64,000 nt of DNA from Prochlorococcus sp. AG-402-K16. GTDB lineage: Bacteria > Cyanobacteriota > Cyanobacteriia > PCC-6307 > Cyanobiaceae. The notes beneath the pieces are model-generated. The model was not told where the DNA came from and searched no databases. It worked only from the letters and a program-made list of their open reading frames with translations. The stretch is from positions 97,104 through 161,103 of the forward strand of contig QCIH01000002.1 of assembly GCA_003216795.1 (NCBI GenBank), given 5' to 3'. The position numbers were made by a program, and so were the translations under genes. The number at the start of each line of letters is the position of its first letter. Within the stretch, counting starts at the first letter, position 1. Below, in pieces: positions 37,569 to 46,607 of this stretch.

Positions 37569-38738
37569 ATGAATGAACAGAAAGGGGTATTTAAAAATCT
37601 TTATAAAAACTTGATTACCCCTGTATTAAAAAGAGACTCTGGAATTGATGCAGAATATTTAACTAATTTATCTCTTAGCCTTTTATCATTCAGTTCAAGA
37701 AAATATAATTGGCCTATATTTTCATCTATCTTAAAAAATCTAAATGAAGAATTTTCAATAGTTGATAAAAGGTTATCTCAGAGCATATGTGGTATAAATT
37801 TTTGTAATCCAATTGGTTTAGCTGCGGGTTTTGACAAAAATGGAAATGCTGCAAATGTATGGAAAGATTTTGGTTTTGGATTTGCCGAACTTGGTACAGT
37901 AACCAAATTTGCTCAGAGTGGAAATCCCAAACCAAGGTTGTTTAGATTAGCTGAGGAAGAAGCAGCATTAAATAGAATGGGTTTTAATAACAATGGTGCT
38001 GAAAATCTAGTTAAAAACTTTGTAGAACAAGGAATTGAGTGTAAAAAAAATAGAAAGAATATTTGTTTAGGGATAAATTTTGGCAAGTCTAAAATTACGG
38101 ATTTATCTCAAGCAAAAGATGATTATTTAACTTCTCTAAAATTATTAATTCCATATTGTGATTATGCAGCAATAAACGTAAGTTCTCCAAATACTGAAGG
38201 ACTAAGAAAGTTGCAAGATCCGATTCTTCTAAAAGAACTTCTTAGAGAAATTAAAAACTTACCTAATTGTCCGCCATTATTTGTAAAAATTGCGCCAGAT
38301 TTAAGCCTTAAAGATATTGAAGATATTTGCCAGTTAATAATTGATGAAAATATCGATGGGATAATTGCTACTAACACCAGCATAGATAGATTAGGTCTTG
38401 AAAATAGGAAGATCAGGCAAACAGGATTATTACTTTCTGAAGAAAATGGAGGATTAAGTGGAAAGCCTCTGCAAAAAAAAGCAAATCAAATAATAAAACA
38501 TATTCATAATATTGATAAAAAGATTATTTTAATTGGCGTTGGCGGAATAGATAGTCCAGAGTCGGCTTGGGAAAGAATTTGTTCTGGGGCATCATTAATT
38601 CAACTTTATACCGGATGGATATATAAGGGGCCACAATTAGTCCCCAATATACTTGAAGGGATTTTAAAACAACTCAATAAACATCAATTATCTAGTATAA
38701 AAGAGGCCATTGGATCAGATTTAAAATGGGTTAAATAA
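37569..38738 (+). CDS. pyrD: Dihydroorotate dehydrogenase (class 2, quinone-linked)
   Basis: Oxidises dihydroorotate to orotate, passing electrons to quinone at the membrane. The N-terminal extension (about residues 1-60) is typical of class 2. FMN-binding GLAAGFDKNGNA, RLFRLAEEEAALNRMGFNNNGA, the catalytic Ser in NVSSPNTEGLR, and FVKIAPDL, IDGIIATNTS and LIGVGGI are in family order. 389 residues. Confidence 0.96.
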   Translation: MNEQKGVFKNLYKNLITPVLKRDSGIDAEYLTNLSLSLLSFSSRKYNWPIFSSILKNLNEEFSIVDKRLSQSICGINFCNPIGLAAGFDKNGNAANVWKDFGFGFAELGTVTKFAQSGNPKPRLFRLAEEEAALNRMGFNNNGAENLVKNFVEQGIECKKNRKNICLGINFGKSKITDLSQAKDDYLTSLKLLIPYCDYAAINVSSPNTEGLRKLQDPILLKELLREIKNLPNCPPLFVKIAPDLSLKDIEDICQLIIDENIDGIIATNTSIDRLGLENRKIRQTGLLLSEENGGLSGKPLQKKANQIIKHIHNIDKKIILIGVGGIDSPESAWERICSGASLIQLYTGWIYKGPQLVPNILEGILKQLNKHQLSSIKEAIGSDLKWVK

Positions 38739-38793
38739 AAATTAGAAAATGAATAATGAAAAAACCGAAAACTAAGATTACTCAACATTAGCC

Positions 38794-39879
38794 ATGCAAA
38801 TATCAAACTTAAAGCATGGAGGAAATGTGTATGCAAATGCAAAAAAATTAAATTTATTACCCTCTGAAATCATTGACGCAAGTGCCTCTTTAGTACCCTT
38901 TGATCCACCTCAAATACTAATAGATTCATTAAATGCTGGAATTAAAAATCTTGGATTTAGATATTACCCAGAAAGAAACTTGAATGATCTGAAAGAAATA
39001 ATCGGTAAGTTTCATGGGATAAATCCAGACAATATATTGCCTGGAAATGGAGCATCTGAACTAATAACCTGGGCAGGTTATGAAGCATCCAAATTTGGAA
39101 TAAGTTGTATTCCTTCTCCATCATTTGTTGATTATGAAAGATCTTTAAATTGTTGGAATGGCAATTTTATACATTGCGAATTACCAAAAAACTGGAATGA
39201 TTTTTTTCCTCAATCATTTCCGCTGCATCCAAAAGGTGATGTTATTTGGATAACAAATCCACATAACCCAACCGGCCAATTATGGGAAAAGAATTCATTG
39301 GAGGAAGTTGTAAAAAAATATAAGTTAGTTATCTGTGATGAAGCTTTCTTATCGATAACACCTAATGGAGAGAAAGAATCTTTAATACCATTAACCCAAA
39401 GATTTGACAATTTATTAGTCTTGAGAAGCTTGACCAAAATCTTCAATATTCCTGGTCTTAGATTAGGTTACGTTATTGGCTCATCGAAAATACTAAAACA
39501 ATGGGAAATCAATAGAGATCCTTGGCCTTTAAATTCATTTTCTATCAAAGCCGGAATTGATCTACTAAGTAATAAGAAATTCTATGAAAAGTGGACAAAA
39601 CAGATTCACAGCTGGATAAATATTGAAAAAAAAAGAGTATTTGATAAATTATCAAAAATAGAGAATCTTAAAGTTCATAACTCTTCAACCAACTTTTTTT
39701 TAATAGAAAGTAAAAAATCCTTGTCGCCTAATATAAAATACTTAGAAAATAAGGGAATATTGCTTAGAGAATGTACTTCATTTAGATTTCTGGATGAAAA
39801 ATGGGCAAGAATAAGTTTGCAGAATAGGAAAAATAACACTCTTTTATGTAAAGAAATTCATAATTCCTTTAAAAAATAA
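38794..39879 (+). CDS. Class I/II PLP aminotransferase, CobD/CobC-like (threonine-phosphate decarboxylase candidate)
   Basis: PLP fold type I enzyme. The substrate-side pattern (NLKHGGNVYANA near the N-terminus, SASLVPFDPP, RYYPERNLNDLKE) and the PLP Lys in SLTKIFNIPGLRLGY resemble L-threonine-O-3-phosphate decarboxylase, which supplies aminopropanol phosphate for cobalamin. HisC-type histidinol-phosphate aminotransferases are close relatives, and a separate hisC is encoded at 53.6 kb, so this is more likely the cobalamin enzyme. 361 residues. Its 3' end overlaps the convergent murG by 22 bases. Confidence 0.78.
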   Translation: MQISNLKHGGNVYANAKKLNLLPSEIIDASASLVPFDPPQILIDSLNAGIKNLGFRYYPERNLNDLKEIIGKFHGINPDNILPGNGASELITWAGYEASKFGISCIPSPSFVDYERSLNCWNGNFIHCELPKNWNDFFPQSFPLHPKGDVIWITNPHNPTGQLWEKNSLEEVVKKYKLVICDEAFLSITPNGEKESLIPLTQRFDNLLVLRSLTKIFNIPGLRLGYVIGSSKILKQWEINRDPWPLNSFSIKAGIDLLSNKKFYEKWTKQIHSWINIEKKRVFDKLSKIENLKVHNSSTNFFLIESKKSLSPNIKYLENKGILLRECTSFRFLDEKWARISLQNRKNNTLLCKEIHNSFKK

Positions 39880-40949
39880 TTAAAAAATTTTCTAATCTCA
39901 ATTTTAGATTTGATTTTATTATTATTTTCCATGTTCTTCTTCATAATATCTAAAATTTCAAAGTAATATTTTCCGTTTTTTGATTTTCTCTTAAAAATTC
40001 TTTCTATAGTTTCTTCAAAAACTTCTTTAGAAATTTTACTTTGATTCATTAAAACTGAGCCTCCACTTTCAGCAAGAATCATTGCATTTTTCTCCTGGTG
40101 ATTATTTTTAGAGTAAGGAAATGGAATTAAAATTGAAGGTTTCTCAGTTTCTATAAGTTCATTTATTGTTCCTGCACCAGATCTCGATATTACAAGATCA
40201 CAGTTTTGCATCAAAGCTGCGATTTCATTAGTAAATTTCTTTTGAACATAATTATTGGAATTTTTTAAATTGAAGGATTGTTGATTACATTCGCCAATAA
40301 TATGAACTATCCGAAACTGTTTTTTCATTAAAAATTCAAGAGATTCTTTAAGAATTTGATTTATAGCTTTTGCTCCTTGGCTACCCCCCATAACAATCAA
40401 AAGAGGTCCTTGTCCTTTTGGGACCCATTCTGGCACGGGATGGGATTTATAGAATTGATCTCTTAAAGGAGTCCCAGTGAAAATAGTTTTACAATTTCTT
40501 AAATAAGAATTTGTTTTATTAAATCCTAGAAAAACATAGTTACACAAAAAACCAAAATATTTAGTGACCATTCCTGGAATTAAATTTGACTCATGAATAA
40601 TGACAGGTATCCTGAGAAGTTTTGAAGCAACAATAGTAGGGGCAGATATATATCCTCCAGTCGTAAAAACCAATTTAATTTTTTTTTCTTTTAAGATCCT
40701 AATTATTTGGAAAGTTGACATTAAAATTTTTATATATTGATAAAACAAAAAAATATTTTTTCTTGGTGTCTTTATATTCAAAGTCTTCAAATTATATTTT
40801 TGGGGAATAAAATTCGCATCAAGTCTTTGCTGAATACCCAACCAATGAATATTCCAATCATCTTCTACCTCTTTAGAAACTGCTAAAGCTGGAAAAATAT
40901 GGCCTCCTGTTCCACTAGCTGCAACTAATAAATTATTTTTTTTAGACAT
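39858..40949 (-). CDS. murG: UDP-GlcNAc:undecaprenyl-P-P-MurNAc-pentapeptide GlcNAc transferase
   Basis: Makes lipid II from lipid I at the inner face of the plasma membrane. The N-terminal G-loop ASGTGGHIFPALAVS is at residues 11-25; the second G-loop GGSQGAKAIN and the sugar-nucleotide segment LVISRSGAGTINELIETEKPSILIPFPY follow. GT-B fold, 363 residues. Convergent overlap with the CobD-like gene. Confidence 0.96.
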   Translation of the reverse strand: MSKKNNLLVAASGTGGHIFPALAVSKEVEDDWNIHWLGIQQRLDANFIPQKYNLKTLNIKTPRKNIFLFYQYIKILMSTFQIIRILKEKKIKLVFTTGGYISAPTIVASKLLRIPVIIHESNLIPGMVTKYFGFLCNYVFLGFNKTNSYLRNCKTIFTGTPLRDQFYKSHPVPEWVPKGQGPLLIVMGGSQGAKAINQILKESLEFLMKKQFRIVHIIGECNQQSFNLKNSNNYVQKKFTNEIAALMQNCDLVISRSGAGTINELIETEKPSILIPFPYSKNNHQEKNAMILAESGGSVLMNQSKISKEVFEETIERIFKRKSKNGKYYFEILDIMKKNMENNNKIKSKIEIRKFFNYFLKEL

Positions 40950-40981
40950 AAAAACTTAAATTAGTAGAATGAAAATAATAA

Positions 40982-41716
40982 ATGATAAATATGTTGAATT
41001 TAAACTTATTCAGAAAAATAGGATTGCCTCTCTACTTATTTATTTATCTCATTCTCCCTTATTCAGCAATAACGCAAACTTTAAAAGTTGATTTTATAAG
41101 AAATTTAGAAACCTCGTTAAATAAGAGAGACTTAGAGTCTATTAGAAAAAATTTTAGAAATGATGAAAACCAAAATATACCAAAACAGTTCTTAAAAATT
41201 ATCAATGATTTTCCTGATAGCAAATGGAAAATCAAAAGATTAGAGTCAAATATTCCAAATAAAGAAATATTGAGAATAAAAGTTTCAGGAAGAAAAATAG
41301 TTAATGGAGAAATGCATAGACTCGAATCAAATTTTGATTATGTTTTTTCAGTTCTAAATGGAGAAATTGATGAAGGTACCATTAAAAATTTATTCACAAC
41401 AATAAGGAATGATGATAAGAAGATAGATATTAGTTTTAAAATCCCTAACAAAGTTCTTACTGGTTCAAAATACGATATCGATATAATCCTAAATAAGCCA
41501 CTTGAAGAAGTGATCATCGCTGGAGCAATTAAACCTCATCAAGTAAATTCATTTTTTGAACAAGAAATATTATTGGAACCATTAGCATCTGGGGGGATTT
41601 TTAAAATGACAAGAGCCCCTTCAAAACCAGGGATACAAATTTGGTCCGGAATCATAGCTCACCCTGAAGGAATGATTACTTTCACAAAGAGTATTGATAT
41701 TGTTGATAAAATATAG
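40982..41716 (+). CDS. Secreted or lipid-anchored unknown protein
   Basis: 244 residues. The N-terminus (MINMLNLNLFRKIG followed by a hydrophobic core to about residue 31, ending ...SAITQT) is a plausible signal peptide. The mature part is a mix of beta strands with no Cys and no recognised domain. Divergent from murG (31-base gap) and convergent with pgk, one base between the stops. I have the impression of a conserved picocyanobacterial protein but cannot name a family. Confidence 0.7.
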   Translation: MINMLNLNLFRKIGLPLYLFIYLILPYSAITQTLKVDFIRNLETSLNKRDLESIRKNFRNDENQNIPKQFLKIINDFPDSKWKIKRLESNIPNKEILRIKVSGRKIVNGEMHRLESNFDYVFSVLNGEIDEGTIKNLFTTIRNDDKKIDISFKIPNKVLTGSKYDIDIILNKPLEEVIIAGAIKPHQVNSFFEQEILLEPLASGGIFKMTRAPSKPGIQIWSGIIAHPEGMITFTKSIDIVDKI

Positions 41717-41717
41717 C

Positions 41718-42926
41718 CTAAGCGTCGTTTAAAGCAGCTACACCAGGTAAGGTTTTACCTTCTAAAAGTTCCAAACTTGCGCCACCTCCAGTAGATATAT
41801 GAGACATTTTCTCAGCTAATCCTGCTTTTTCAACTGCTGCAACTGAATCTCCACCGCCAATTATTGTACAAACTTCAGAAAAAGCACTTAAGTCCGCAAG
41901 GGTAGTGGCTATAGCATTTGTACCTTCTGCAAATTTATCAAATTCGAAAACTCCCATTGGCCCATTCCAGATTATTGTCTTACATTCTGCAAGAGCATTC
42001 TGAAAAACTTTAATGGAATCTGGACCAATATCGAGACCCATCCAATCTCCACTAATTGAATCAATTTGAGATATTTTACTTTCGGCGTCAGGCGAAAATT
42101 CATTAGCTAAAACAACATCCGTAGGTAATAATAATTCGACTCCTTTTGCTTTTGCTTTTGCTTCTAAATCCTTGGCAAGCTCAAGTTTATCTTCTTCTAC
42201 AAGGCTCTTTCCAACATCTAAACCTCTAGCTTTATAAAAAGTAAAAATCATGCCTCCACCAATCATGATTTTGTCACACTTATCTAGTAAAGAATCAAGT
42301 ACTCCTATTTTGCTACTAACCTTTGATCCTCCAACTATTGCTGCCAATGGACGCTTTGGAGAATCTATTGCTCCTTGTAAATATTTCAATTCTTTTTCTA
42401 AAAGAAATCCAGCTACTGAGGGACTTAAATAATTAGTAACACCTTGAGTTGAAGCATGAGCTCTATGAGCAGCACCGAAAGCATCATTTACATACATATC
42501 TGCATGTGACGCTAATTTTTTAGCAAACTCCAGATCGTTCTTTTCCTCTTCACCAAAAAAACGAACATTTTCAAGTAAAAGAACATCTCCATTAGATAAG
42601 CTGTTTGATTCTGCAACTGCTTCATCACCAATACAACTGTTAGTAAGAGCAACATTTTGCCCCAATAATTCACTTAATCTTGCAGCTACCGGAGTTAATC
42701 TCATTTTTTCATTTACCTGACCCTTTGGCCTACCAAAATGAGCAGCTAAAATAACTTTTGAAGAATGATTAGTAAGATATTCAATAGTTGGGATCGCTGC
42801 ACGAATACGCGTATCGTCGGTTATTTGACCATCTTCATTTAATGGAACATTAAAATCTACTCTTACAAGAACTTTTTTTCCTTCTAAATTTGTCTTATCA
42901 AGACTGGAAAGAGATAATTTTGACAT
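41718..42926 (-). CDS. pgk: Phosphoglycerate kinase
   Basis: ATP-dependent 3-phosphoglycerate kinase of the Calvin cycle and glycolysis. [27 protein letters not shown] (in two blocks near 19-45), [24 protein letters not shown], the hinge region [17 protein letters not shown] and [14 protein letters not shown] are all family signatures. 402 residues. Divergent from rbgA across 213 bases. Confidence 0.98.
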   Translation of the reverse strand: MSKLSLSSLDKTNLEGKKVLVRVDFNVPLNEDGQITDDTRIRAAIPTIEYLTNHSSKVILAAHFGRPKGQVNEKMRLTPVAARLSELLGQNVALTNSCIGDEAVAESNSLSNGDVLLLENVRFFGEEEKNDLEFAKKLASHADMYVNDAFGAAHRAHASTQGVTNYLSPSVAGFLLEKELKYLQGAIDSPKRPLAAIVGGSKVSSKIGVLDSLLDKCDKIMIGGGMIFTFYKARGLDVGKSLVEEDKLELAKDLEAKAKAKGVELLLPTDVVLANEFSPDAESKISQIDSISGDWMGLDIGPDSIKVFQNALAECKTIIWNGPMGVFEFDKFAEGTNAIATTLADLSAFSEVCTIIGGGDSVAAVEKAGLAEKMSHISTGGGASLELLEGKTLPGVAALNDA

Positions 42927-43139
42927 TAAACAAGCTTAATTTTTAATCTTAAGACCCTAACGTTAATTTGGGCTTATTGGGTTAAAAAGTAGTTACTGTT
43001 ACCTATGCCTTAATAAATTTTAAGAATTAACGATTATAAAAATTTTTTAGTCATTAAATTTATACTAAAATTTAGAAGTAAATACTTTTGAAACTTATAA
43101 AAACTAAAAGGAATACAAAATTTTATTTGATTTATTGAA

Positions 43140-44012
43140 GTGGACATACCCAAAATTCAATGGTACCCAGGCCATATCGCAAAAGCAGAAAAAAAATTAT
43201 CTGAAGTTATCAATAAAGTAGATTTAGTTATAGAAGTTAGAGATGCAAGAATTCCTTTGTCGACAGGACATCCACATTTAAATAAATGGATAAATAATAA
43301 AAAACATATTCTTGTTATTAACAGATCAGACATGATATCCCCTCATACAATAAATAGTTGGAATAAATGGTTTAATGCTAAAGATCAATATCCACTTTGG
43401 TGTGATGCTAAAAGAGGAATAGGTATTAAAGAAATTTGCAAGTCAGCCAAAGATTCTAGGTCCTCAATCGACGATAGAAGACTCTCTAGAGGAATGCGAA
43501 TTAGGCCAATTAGAGCCCTTACACTTGGTTTTCCAAACGTAGGAAAGTCAGCATTAATTAATAGAATTGCAAAAAAAAGAGTTGTAGATAGCGCGCGGAA
43601 AGCAGGCGTGACTCGTAATTTAAGATGGATAAAATTAGAAAGTGGTATAGATCTGCTAGATGCTCCTGGTGTTATACCTCCAAATTTAGAAGATCAAAAA
43701 TCAGCACTTAATCTTGCACTGTGTGACGATATTGGTGAAGCTGCTTATGAAATAGAGAGTGTCGCAATTGGATTTATCAAAGTTATATCCACTCTCAACG
43801 AAGATAAAAATGCGAATATCTCAATTAAACAAATATCTAATAGATATGGAGTTGATATTGCAAAAGGCTTTAAGAGTCCTTCTGCTTGGATAGACGAAGC
43901 AGCTTCCAAACATACCTCAGGCGATAAAAGGAGAATGTCTCATAAGTTATTGGAAGATTATAGAAATCAAATGCTGGGTAAAATTGCTTTAGAAGTCCCA
44001 CTATGGAATTAA
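43140..44012 (+). CDS. rbgA: Ribosome-assembly GTPase RbgA/YlqF
   Basis: Circularly permuted GTPase that acts in late 50S assembly. G4 comes first (NRSD at residues 61-64), then G1 GFPNVGKSA at 130-138 and G3 DAPGVI near 182. The N-terminus DIPKIQWYPGHIAKAEKKL is the RbgA/MTG1 signature. GTG start at 43140; 290 residues. It overlaps rluD by 10 bases, so the two ribosome-maturation genes are translationally coupled. Confidence 0.95.
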   Translation: MDIPKIQWYPGHIAKAEKKLSEVINKVDLVIEVRDARIPLSTGHPHLNKWINNKKHILVINRSDMISPHTINSWNKWFNAKDQYPLWCDAKRGIGIKEICKSAKDSRSSIDDRRLSRGMRIRPIRALTLGFPNVGKSALINRIAKKRVVDSARKAGVTRNLRWIKLESGIDLLDAPGVIPPNLEDQKSALNLALCDDIGEAAYEIESVAIGFIKVISTLNEDKNANISIKQISNRYGVDIAKGFKSPSAWIDEAASKHTSGDKRRMSHKLLEDYRNQMLGKIALEVPLWN

Positions 44013-44962
44013 ATAATCAAAATTCTTTCGGAATTGGAGAAGGTGAGCTTATAGAAATTATTTATGAGCTACCTCTTCCTATGAGGCTAGACAGATGGTT
44101 GGTAAGTAAAAGGCCAGAACAAAGTAGAGCAAGAATTCAACATTTTATAAATTCAGGTTTAGTACTTGTAAATTACAAGACCGCGAAAGCAAAGACCCCA
44201 TTAAAAAATGGCGACAATGTTCAAATATGGATGCCTCCTCCAGAACCTCTTATTTATTTGAAACCTGAAAAAATGGATTTAAATATCCTTTTTGAAGACG
44301 AGCACATCATAGTAATCAATAAACGATCAGGTCTCATAGTTCATCCAGCCCCTGGACACAAATCTGGAACTTTAGTGAATGGATTACTTTTTCACTGTAA
44401 AGATCTACCTGGAATTAATGGGAAACTAAGACCTGGGATTGTTCACAGATTAGATAAAGATACCTCCGGATGTATGGTGGTTGCAAAAAGCCAAGAGGCA
44501 TTAGTAAATCTCCAGAAACAAATTAAAGAAAAAATAGCATCACGCGAATATATTGCAGTAATTCATGGAGCACCTAATTCTGAAGAAGGCCAAATAGTGG
44601 GACACATTGGCAGAGATAAATTGAATAGATTGAAATATAAAGTAGTTGAAGAAACTTCAGGAAGGTATGCCTGTACCTATTGGAAATTAAAAGAAAGATT
44701 TGGCAATTACTCATTAATGAGTTTCAAACTAGATACGGGGCGAACACATCAAATAAGAGTACATTGCGCTCACATTAATCATCCAATTGTGGGTGATCCT
44801 TTATATGGAAGATGTAAAAAACTACCATGTAAATTAAATGGCCAAGCTTTACACGCCACTAAGCTTGGACTTATACATCCAATAAATGGTAAAGAAATGA
44901 TATTTGAATCAGAATTACCATTAGATTTTCAAAAATTACTCAGTGTTCTTAAAGTTAAATGA
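44003..44962 (+). CDS. rluD: 23S rRNA pseudouridine synthase RluD-type
   Basis: RluA-family enzyme. An S4 RNA-binding domain (about residues 25-80: MRLDRWLVSKRPEQSRARIQ) precedes the catalytic domain, whose active-site Asp151 is in HRLDKDTSGCMVV. TGRTHQIRVHCAH and GDPLYGR are also typical. 319 residues. RluD of E. coli modifies U1911/1915/1917; the exact target here is inferred. Confidence 0.93.
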   Translation: MELNNQNSFGIGEGELIEIIYELPLPMRLDRWLVSKRPEQSRARIQHFINSGLVLVNYKTAKAKTPLKNGDNVQIWMPPPEPLIYLKPEKMDLNILFEDEHIIVINKRSGLIVHPAPGHKSGTLVNGLLFHCKDLPGINGKLRPGIVHRLDKDTSGCMVVAKSQEALVNLQKQIKEKIASREYIAVIHGAPNSEEGQIVGHIGRDKLNRLKYKVVEETSGRYACTYWKLKERFGNYSLMSFKLDTGRTHQIRVHCAHINHPIVGDPLYGRCKKLPCKLNGQALHATKLGLIHPINGKEMIFESELPLDFQKLLSVLKVK

Positions 44963-46553
44963 GATTTAATGAGGAATTTAGAAGCGATTTTGTATACTTG
45001 TTTTGAGTTTTAGTGAATATTGTAGAACTTTCTCCTTCATCAACTATCTTTCCGTGATTCATAACTAGCAACCTATCACAAAATCTTTTAGCAATGCCCA
45101 AATCATGAGTAATAAAGATAATCGTTAAATTCATTTTTTCTTGCAAGACTCTAAGTAATTCAAGAATCTCTATTTTTACTGAAGCATCCAACATATTAAC
45201 GCTCTCATCACAAATCAAAATTTTTGGTTTCAACAATAGCGCTCTGGCTAATGAAATTCTTTGCAATTGACCACCAGATAATTGGCTAGGATAAGAATTA
45301 AAAAAATCATTATTTAAAGGAAGATTCAAATTTCTAAACATTAATTTTATTTCTTTTTCGATTTTTCTTTTATCTGAAATTTTTTGAATAAAAAATATAT
45401 CTTCCAAAATACTTTTAATTGTCATTTTCGGGTTCAAACTTGAAAAAGGATCTTGAAAAATAATTTGCACTTTATGGTTCTTTTTAAAAGATTTATTTTT
45501 TTTCGATGCATGATTTTTATCATAAATTTTGATTTCACCACCTCTTACTTTAAGAAGTCCAATTAAAGCCCTACATAATGTACTTTTACCACTTCCTGAA
45601 GAACCAACTATTCCAAGAGTCTCATTCTCATATAACTTGAAACTAACTTCATTTAAAGCCTTATTCCATTTATTAATGAAAATTGAAGAATTTAATTTAT
45701 ACCAATGTCTTAGGTTATTTACCTCTAGAACGACCTGATCTCGAACATTATTTTTAGTATTTGGTTCTAATACTATTTTTGAAGCGTTTACTAACTTTTT
45801 CCCGATATCTGATTTTGGTGATTGAAAAATATCTAATATATTTCCTTTTTCAACAATCGATCCCTTTTTAATTATTGCAACTTTTTTACACCACTTTGCT
45901 GCAAGATTAATATCATGACTAATTAAAATTAAAGTTGTATCAAATTCATTACATAGATGAATTATTTCTCGCATAATTTCAAAACTTGTTTTGGTATCTA
46001 AGCTTGTTGTAGGTTCATCAGCTATTAATAATTTAGGTTTCAAAGCAAGTGCCATTGCTATAGAAACTCTCTGTCTCATTCCACCGCTAAATTGATGTGG
46101 GAAAGAATCAAGTCTACTTTCTTCAATTCCTACTTTTTTAAAAACTTCTCTTACTAATTTTTTAATATCCATAGATGATTTAGTTTGATCATGTGTTTTA
46201 AATAATTCATATAAATGATCCCCAACTCTCATTAGCGGATTTAGTTTTTTTATAGAGTCTTGATAAATAAATCCAAAATTCTTTCTTCTAAATAATTGTG
46301 CATCTTTGTTATTTATTTTCCTAGGATCTACACTAGAAATTGACAGATAACCTTTAGAAGTGGCCTTTTCAGGCAATATATTTACTATTGTTTTTGCAAA
46401 AGTGGTCTTTCCACATCCAGAAGGTCCTATTATGGCCAAATGATCTCCACTATCTATTTCCAAATTAAAATTTTTGATAATAGGTTGCTGTTTTAGGCCA
46501 TATTTAACAGTAAGATTTTTAACTACAACAATTTTTTCTTTATTTTTTTCCAT
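44955..46553 (-). CDS. Double ATPase of an oligopeptide/nickel-type ABC transporter
   Basis: One polypeptide carries two complete ABC ATPase domains. The first has Walker A GPSGCGKT at 43-50, signature SGGMRQRVSIAMALALKP and Walker B LLIADEPTTSLD; the second has Walker A GSSGSGKST near 315 and signature SGGQLQRISLARALLLKP with Walker B LICDESVNMLD. The layout matches DppD-DppF fusions (YejF, GsiA-like) that power peptide or similar uptake. No permease or binding-protein gene is next to it, so partners must be elsewhere. The 532-residue gene overlaps the convergent rluD by 8 bases. Confidence 0.9.
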   Translation of the reverse strand: MEKNKEKIVVVKNLTVKYGLKQQPIIKNFNLEIDSGDHLAIIGPSGCGKTTFAKTIVNILPEKATSKGYLSISSVDPRKINNKDAQLFRRKNFGFIYQDSIKKLNPLMRVGDHLYELFKTHDQTKSSMDIKKLVREVFKKVGIEESRLDSFPHQFSGGMRQRVSIAMALALKPKLLIADEPTTSLDTKTSFEIMREIIHLCNEFDTTLILISHDINLAAKWCKKVAIIKKGSIVEKGNILDIFQSPKSDIGKKLVNASKIVLEPNTKNNVRDQVVLEVNNLRHWYKLNSSIFINKWNKALNEVSFKLYENETLGIVGSSGSGKSTLCRALIGLLKVRGGEIKIYDKNHASKKNKSFKKNHKVQIIFQDPFSSLNPKMTIKSILEDIFFIQKISDKRKIEKEIKLMFRNLNLPLNNDFFNSYPSQLSGGQLQRISLARALLLKPKILICDESVNMLDASVKIEILELLRVLQEKMNLTIIFITHDLGIAKRFCDRLLVMNHGKIVDEGESSTIFTKTQNKYTKSLLNSSLNLI

Positions 46554-46607
46554 GATTTATAGCAAATTTTTCTAGACCTAAATAAAATACATCTAAAGCA
46601 ATATAAA

